Below, in pieces: positions 58,265 through 64,000 of a stretch of 64,000 nucleotides of DNA. Within the stretch, counting starts at the first letter, position 1. The number at the start of each line of letters is the position of its first letter. The stretch spans positions 27,684,215 to 27,748,214 of the forward strand of contig CM070561.1 of assembly GCA_036346405.1 (NCBI GenBank), written 5' to 3'. Both the position numbers and the translations under genes were made by a program. Source of the stretch: Phyllostachys edulis. Its lineage: Eukaryota; Streptophyta; Magnoliopsida; Poales; Poaceae. The notes under the pieces were generated by a model. It searched no databases. It was not told where the DNA came from and was given only the letters and a program-made list of their open reading frames with translations.

Positions 58265-58624
58265 TGTTAGCACCACCGGTGTCTATACACGCAAAGAACA
58301 CCTGGAGAACACACACACACTCGGCGACACAACAAACACAACACACATATTTTGTGCTGCTCCAAAATTGTCGCACAGCTTTTTTATTTCTCCTCTTATT
58401 TATAGAGTCAAGGTGACCCCTCACATTATAAGCAAATTAATAGGCCAATAAAATGCCCGACACTACTGCCCACTACCCTTAAGAAATGCTCCACTAACCA
58501 CATGTAACCTCCCCACTAACTATCTTAATCCACTAACGCTCCGCAAACCACACGAAACGTCCTACATGCAAATAAACACTAATGTTACATGCAAAAACTA
58601 ATTAAGTCAAGATTATAGCTAACA
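58265..58624 (-). repeat. LTR (360 bp), minus strand
   Basis: Plus-strand ends TGTTAGCACC ... TATAGCTAACA (terminal TGTTAGC/GCTAACA). On the minus strand the start is preceded by the purine run AGGAGGGAAAT (58,625-58,635), a polypurine tract, so this is a 3' LTR with internal sequence to its right. Left flank AGGTG; no partner LTR or TSD was found. Confidence 0.6.
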
Positions 58625-58635
58625 ATTTCCCTCCT

Positions 58636-59894
58636 AATCTTGACATGCCAACTCAACATTGCAGATCACCCGCAACCTCTTGCCACGCGCAGCGGCTTTC
58701 TCCTTGTTACTACACGTAGCAGGTCCTCTTGCATGACTCATTGCGTCATTGACGGTCTTCAATACTTATCTTCAACAAGTTCTGCCTTCCCACTCGACAC
58801 GGGTTAGCAACACAAGCTCCCTTTATGTGTAACCGAATCCATGCTCACAGCCGCTTCTCTACCACGTGGTGCACTCCGCATTGAGAGGCAGTACAATCGC
58901 CCTCGCCACGTGATCACACTTGAGGGATATTACAGTCGTTCCCGCCATCTGCGACCATGAACATGGGCACCACCGTAGCCCATGCATTTGGCAGTTCTTC
59001 TCGTCGGGACATGGAGATGGATAGTACATTCACCCATCTTACCTTGCCGGTTGACGACGACGTTCCTTAGTAGCAGGTATTTGGGAGACATGCTGCCACC
59101 TCTCTTCACCGCTACCTCTTTGCCGCCACAACTTCATCGCCGGTGGCACAACTCACCGGGTGACTCCAACCGTCGGTTCTTATTGTGATGACAGCCTCCA
59201 TGCCATCGCTGTTTTGTCGGCCTCATGCTGACTCGTTTCCTGGTGGCTTCGCACCGCCTCACCTTGCCGCCGTCGGCCTCCACCTTCGATGGAGACTGCC
59301 GTCATCGGCCTACTCTACGACGATCACGTCGCCGCCACCGGTGCGCACGTCACGTGCGATTCCAACACACCGCACTGGCCTCGCCATGGCCGTGCAGGCC
59401 TTCGCCGTCGTGCTTTGAGCGCATGGTGCTGCAGCCGGCTCATCGTCGACACCTATGCACCTTCGCCCAAACGCTCCAGCTCTCTTCACCGCGGAGCCGC
59501 ATGCTCCACATCAGACACCGTCGTGTTATCGCCTCGTGTGCGGACCACGCATAGCACTACACCGCCACTGGCCCTGACGCGCGACACCACAGACGCCCGC
59601 TTGCTCGCACACTTGCGTCGCTGCGCGCCTCACGCGCCTACCCACGCCCTGTGCATGACTGGGCTGGCTACTGCTGTGCACACCCGCGCCTGCAGCCACC
59701 TGTCTTGGCGCCCGCTCATATGCACCCGCTCTCGGCCGTGACGCTCGTCACTCTCGCGGCCGCAGCCGTGCGATGTGCCCCGCACCTTGTGCACCTCCGC
59801 ACCTTGCGCCGCTGCACCCGAAGTTGTACCCGAAGTGTCAACCATCTTCAAATGCAATGCTATTGCATATGCTTTGCATTTGAGGGAGAGGGGG
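58636..59894. repeat. GC-rich retrotransposon-like sequence of uncertain origin
   Basis: Between two unrelated LTR ends. The GC-rich part (59.0-59.86 kb) is open in several frames (up to 150 codons) but gives His/Arg/Thr-rich, low-information peptides with no recognisable domain. It is most likely degenerate internal retroelement sequence. The final purine run 'gagggagaggggg' (59,882-59,894) serves as a polypurine tract for the LTR starting at 59,895. Confidence 0.4.
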
Positions 59895-60013
59895 TGTTAG
59901 AGATAGAGATAGAATCCTTTTGTATTGCCTTATTTGTATATAGTATACACCTCTTGTACTCCTATATATATTGCCCATTGGGCCTCTTCAATATACATAC
60001 AATATTTATAACA
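59895..60013 (+). repeat. Short LTR (about 119 bp), copia-like, plus strand
   Basis: TGTTAGAGATAG ... TTTATAACA, preceded by a polypurine tract, with a 'cctatatata'-type promoter block inside. Size and termini resemble short-LTR copia elements such as the one at 47.6-58.0 kb. It would be a 3' LTR. The 5' partner was not found, and the end could be placed a few bases later. Confidence 0.5.
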
Positions 60014-60792
60014 ATGTGCATGTCAAATTGCTAGCCTATTTGGCTATTCTAGTTGTTCTGAATGTGTGATGTAGGTGCTCTATGCTTGATGGTTCCAGTG
60101 TCATAGGTTTTGAGTTGCTTGGTTCCAGTGTCACGTGTGGTGTGTATGGTGCTCTATGCTGGGTCTAGAGTATTTGACAACTATGATGCACGGACACGGG
60201 TACGTCGACACGACACGACACGACACCGACACGGGAATTCGTCATTTTCCCAAAAATACTGATACGGCAACACGGCTATATATATTTAAATAATAAGAAT
60301 AAATTACACATATGTGTCATTTTTTATGTTTCTTCATGCTAGTCGAACTGAAATTTTGTAAAGTGTAAAATAAACTCGGAATATATACCTCTCAAAGATA
60401 ACCCTTGCCTCTTCATTCTTCCTGCAGTCAATTCATGAATCATGACATGTTCAATTGTTCATATGAATACCATTTTCAGAAATCATAATTCCATATACCT
60501 GGGAAAAGAATTAACATGATCAGCAAGAGTTGCAATAATATAAAGATAACATATGTACTTGATTTTTGAACAATCTAAGTCAAAGGCTCAAAGCAATAGA
60601 GCAACTACAATTGATAAGCGATAAAAATTAACAAGCAGCCAAGTTCAAACATAAAAACTTAAATGCATAGTTCAACCAAAAGCAAGGTGCCACTAGGCAA
60701 CAACCCAACATAGAAGTGGTTCAACTTAAGTTACATAACAAAATCAAATTCCAGTGGCAAGATTAAATAAAAGACAGCATGGGATGGGACTC
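60014..60792. other. AT-rich spacer and probable hAT subterminal region
   Basis: No gene. At 60,185-60,260 there are repeated 'cgacacgacacgac' and 'ggacacgggtacg' motifs of the kind found near the ends of hAT elements. A 'ggttccagtgtca' block is repeated at 60,091 and 60,122. The 3' non-coding part of the hAT transposase at 60,793 probably occupies the right half. Confidence 0.4.
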
Positions 60793-63166
60793 TTAGTCTT
60801 CCACTTCATCCTCATTTTCTTCTTCGATCATCACAGTAGAAGACTCATCTTCAAACAACACACTCTGTAACTCTGGTTCTTCTATAGAGAGTTGAGCAAC
60901 TTCGAAAATGCCAACACCAGTTAAAGATTCAAAGCTATCTCCTCCCACATCCCACATTCTAATTGCTCCTGTTTTATATGCTTCAGTTCTTCTTGATAGA
61001 AGTCTTAAATTGTTATGCACAAATACCAAATCTTCAGCACGCTCAGGAGTTAATTTGTTTCTTTTCATGCTGTTTATGAAGCTATATGTGCTCCAGTTTC
61101 TTTCACAACAAGAAGATGAAGCCGGTTGGTTAACCAATTTAAGAGCCAAACTTTGCAGCACAGGAACGGATTGTCCATGATTTGCCCACCAATTCATTGG
61201 ATCAAGGATCCATCTATCATAAATAGAATCAAAGTCATTGAATTCTCCAGAACAAGTGGAAAATCTTGCATATTCTTCTTTCACTTTCTTCAAATCTTCA
61301 AGCACAGGGAAGAACTTTTTGAAGCACTTCATTCTCATTTGTGAAATCTCAAGATCCTTGTGTGGGGGTACACGGCCAACACCAACACCTTCTTGACTGA
61401 TCCACTTCTCACTATAATACCTACAAAGAAAAATAGATTAGAACTTTGTGAAACTAAAGTGTTAGCAAAAGCAAAAGGAAGATTTGTAGTTCACCTTGGA
61501 TTGAGTGAATATGCCAAACAATGGAGTGGAGTGTTGCCTTTTGCCCAACGATCAACCAATATGCTTTGAACAACCGAGTAAAATGTGGACTCCTCATTGT
61601 CTTCCTTACCTTCATGCCTATATATCACTTTCTTTACATTCTCAATCATTGCATCCCACATCTCATAAATTAGATGATGGCATGGTGTGTCGGTGTCCGC
61701 CACACAAATCATTTCATAGATTGGCTTAGTGAATTCAACAATGTAGTTCACCTTGTCCCACCACACATCATTGAGTACTAGTTCTCTAATGGTTTGTGCC
61801 AACCCTCTATTGTCATCTCTATATGTCTCCCATTGGTCACTAATCACCATGTTTTGGAGAGCCCTCTTGACCATGCAAAACCGCTTCAACATAACCATAA
61901 CTGAGGCAAACCTCGTCTCAGCAATAGCAAGTAACTTCAGCTTGCTAAACTCATTGAACATTGATAGCCTCATGCCATGGTTCATTATAAAATTCTTAAT
62001 CATATTCGCATCTTCAGAGATCTCAGTTATCCAATGGCACTCATGAAAGATTAATTCTTCATCATCGCTTCTTGGCATTTTAGCAAAGACAAATACTCTT
62101 GAGAGCAAGATTGAGAGTATGAACAACACAAGGAGTCCAAAAATATGAGTGTATTGCATTGAACAATCAAACCCGCACCTTTGCAATTTGCAGCATTGTC
62201 AGTGATGACTTGGACAACACTTCTTGCACCCACTTCTTCAATAACAACAATCAACTTTTCAGAAATGTACTGCTTTGTCTTCACCTCGCCTTCAGTATTG
62301 ATAGCTCGCAAGAACATCGGTGCGCCCTCAGAAATAGCGAGAAAGTTAATGAGAGGTCGCCTCTGCGCATCTGACCATCCATCTGAACAAATGGTGACAC
62401 CCTTTTCAGGCCACATGCTCCACGTATGCTCCAATAAGGTCTCAATGTGAGTCCTTTCTTGTTGAAGAAGTGTAGTCCTCAACTTGTTGTACCCAGATGG
62501 GACATAACCAGCAAGCTTACCATGGCTTGCAGCAAAGGTGTACGACTGTTGAAAATGTGGATTTCTTGCTAGATTGAAAGACAATCCTGTAAATTTCACA
62601 TAACCAAAGTTAGTTGAATGCATATGGTAAGTTGGATAAAATTGAAACAATGATTTCAAGTTGATTGCATACCTCCATAGTAAAACATCCTTACAATTTG
62701 TGCATCCAATTGATTGCGCAATTCCATGGCCCAAGCTTTCTCTAATGGTGAAGTAGGTCCCCTCCGCTTCTTATTCCCCAACATAGCCGAGTCCATGCTT
62801 GATGAAGAAACACTAGCACTAACACCAACTCCACTACCGGCAGTTGATGGTGGCAAGGGAACTTCTCTTGGCCTTGTTTTTGCTTGTTCATCCTCAGCCT
62901 TTGCAACTTCACTTTTAAGCTGAGCAAGAATAGGTACTGTCACCTTAGGACATACCTTGATTCCACCATTAGTAATTTTCAGTAAGTGCGCTTTGACTCT
63001 AGAGTAGCTACTAGTGCCAACATATTTGCAATACTTGCATATCCATTTCACATTTCCTCCTCCTTGACCACCCTTGTCTACAATGTCAACATGATTCCAC
63101 AATGGAGGCTTGAACCTATTGTTGGTTTGCTCCTCTCTAGCACTAGAATTACCGGTTTCTATTTTT
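60793..63166 (-). pseudogene. hAT transposase with BED finger, DUF659 and C-terminal dimerisation domain (near-intact)
   Basis: Minus-strand exons: 63,166-62,673; 62,586-61,495; 61,420-60,793, with clean GT-AG borders and matching phases. Exon 1 carries a BED-type finger (WICKYCKYVG ... His at 'RVKAHLL'). Exon 2 begins with 'GLSFNLARNPHF' and has the DUF659 hallmarks 'GVTICSDGWSDAQRRPLINF' and 'VITDNAANCKGAG'. It continues to 'MRLSMFNEFSKLKLLAIAET' and 'WAKGNTPLHCLAYSLNPR'. Exon 3 has the hAT dimerisation region ('QPASSSCCERNWSTYSFI') and an acidic tail. Around 62,090-62,200 the reading needs two or three frame changes ('YTHIF', 'WTPCVVHTLNLALKSIC', 'AKMPRSDDEE'), so I call it a pseudogene. 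The start codon exon was not found; it may lie near 63.7 kb or outside the window. Confidence 0.85.
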
Positions 63167-63258
63167 CTAAAATGATGAAAACAAGCAATCAGTAACATAC
63201 TAACATATTAACATGAGAGCAAGCATCAATGCATCATTTTTCTAAAATGCTTGTGTAC

Positions 63259-63373
63259 TGATGCTATGCTTGTGATACATAAATGAATTGATGCATTGAT
63301 GCTTGTGTACTGATGCCATCAGTACACAAGCATCAATGCATCAATTCATTTATGTATCACAAGCATAGCATCA
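63259..63373. repeat. 115-bp near-perfect palindrome (57-bp arms, 1-nt spacer)
   Basis: Left arm 63,259-63,315 and right arm 63,317-63,373 are exact reverse complements around a single C at 63,316. The arm starts 'tgatgctatgcttgtgatac' and ends '...gtgtactgatg'. Related 'gcatcaatgcatcat' and 'cttgtgtactgatg' pieces lie just upstream (63,220-63,260), so the arms may have grown from local duplication. It lies about 95 bases upstream of the first recognised exon of the hAT transposase. Confidence 0.95.
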
Positions 63374-63700
63374 AGACATACTAAGTCTCACTGTCTCGAT
63401 GTATCACAATTCACAAGTCACAAGCAATTAAGCAAAGCATCAAGACACATCTTGACATGCGACCTCCAATCCTCCATTCTGGACCAACATGGCAACATCA
63501 ACATACGTACTAATACATTTTCATTAGTAATTACTAACTACTAAGTCTGTCACTCACTCAGTCTATCACAATTCACAAGCAAAGCCAAAGCATCAGTGCA
63601 TCACCATCACTCCATCAGTATGGCCATCGGCCCATCAATACACAACAAGCAAAGCCAAACTGCCAAAGCATCACCAATTCACCATCGTCCATCAGTACTC
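63374..63700. other. AT-rich spacer upstream of the hAT transposase
   Basis: Contains repeated 'aagcatca' and 'cacaagca' words and no coding potential. It is probably leader or intron of the hAT element. Confidence 0.5.
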
Positions 63701-63704
63701 ACCT

Positions 63705-64000
63705 CACCTGAGGTTGGAGCTGTGGCACGAGGGACTGAGGGAGTACTGGAGGTCCGGAGCTGGCGGCGCGAGGCGAGGGAGGACCGAAGCCGGCGGCGCG
63801 ACCGCGCTAGGGAGGTCCCGAGCTGGAGGTCGAGCGAGGGAGGAGGAGCTGCCGCCGAGCTGGAGGTTGCACGAGGGAGGAGGAGGCGAGGAGCTGCTGG
63901 GCTGGAGGTCGCGCGAGGGAGGACCGGAGCTAGATCCGATGGCGTGACCCTCCCGAGCTCCAGCCAGCGGCGTGACCTCGACCGGAGCTGGATCCGGCGC
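63705..64000. repeat. GC-rich degenerate repeats at the window edge
   Basis: Four to five variants of 'gagctggaggtcgcgcgagg' followed by 'gagga' occur at 20-90 bp spacing. A 77-codon plus-strand ORF (63,714-63,947) is a by-product. A similar GC-rich repetitive zone sits at the 5' side of the other hAT element (40.24-40.97 kb). The element continues beyond the window. Confidence 0.6.

Noticed and set aside
59185..59857. GC-rich ORFs of 77-150 codons as host genes
   Set aside because: No domain, unusual His/Arg/Thr composition, overlapping open frames, and position between two retrotransposon LTR ends.
59895..60013. Pairing the 59,895 LTR with 58,265-58,624 as one element
   Set aside because: They differ in length and sequence and point in opposite directions; they must belong to different elements.

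Overview
This is a plant nuclear window, almost certainly from a grass. Spliced plant genes have GT-AG introns and GC-rich 5' ends. They sit among nested LTR retrotransposons and hAT DNA transposons with coding remnants of familiar grass types. The species cannot be named from sequence alone. I see two host genes, both in the central 28.5-40 kb. Nearly everything else is transposon-derived, and much of its architecture is proven by target-site duplications (TSDs) read directly.

Layout. 1-13.5 kb: large Ty3/gypsy-type LTRs in both orientations (minus-strand copies at 1-1.7 and 1.7-6.3 kb; a related plus-strand LTR ending in a primer-binding site at 12.05 kb), with a different LTR (6.3-8.1 kb) between them. 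13.5-25.3 kb: a minus-strand gypsy element that keeps gag and the polyprotein tail but no protease, reverse transcriptase or RNase H; an 863-bp solo LTR with TSD GAGGT lies in its gag. It is joined to a second gypsy element (LTR 22,097-25,344). 25.4-27.7 kb: decayed DNA-transposon genes (plant mobile domain and GRF-zinc-finger-like) with a 159-bp tandem array between them. 28.5-34.2 kb: a proton pump interactor gene on the plus strand, with its promoter and non-coding first exon duplicated in tandem. 35.3-37.2 kb: a 1.9-kb hAT element (TSD GTCTCTAA). 37.2-39.9 kb: a nine-exon short-chain dehydrogenase/reductase (SDR) gene on the minus strand. 40.0-47.0 kb: a second, autonomous-type but dead hAT (TSD CTCAGTTC) carrying a 3.06-kb solo LTR (TSD GACTG). 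47.6-58.0 kb: a deleted Ty1/copia element with ~110-bp LTRs (TSD CATAC), split by two solo LTRs of one gypsy family (TSDs GATGG and TCTAG). 58.3-60.0 kb: two further short LTRs. 60.8-63.2 kb: a hAT transposase of the BED/DUF659 type, whose upstream region holds a 115-bp near-perfect palindrome.

How the parts interact. The two host genes are convergent and about 1.1 kb apart once the intervening hAT is ignored. That hAT landed on the last bases of the SDR coding sequence: the native stop codon is displaced and the current stop, plus the last three residues, come from the hAT terminal inverted repeat. The second hAT sits about 140 bp upstream of the SDR start codon, so the gene is bracketed by hAT insertions. 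The proton pump interactor gene is intact over all coding exons (621 residues) and has two candidate promoters.

I did not find a defence system, a gene cluster or another coordinated multi-gene system. The notable content is transposon-gene interaction and unusual repeat architecture.
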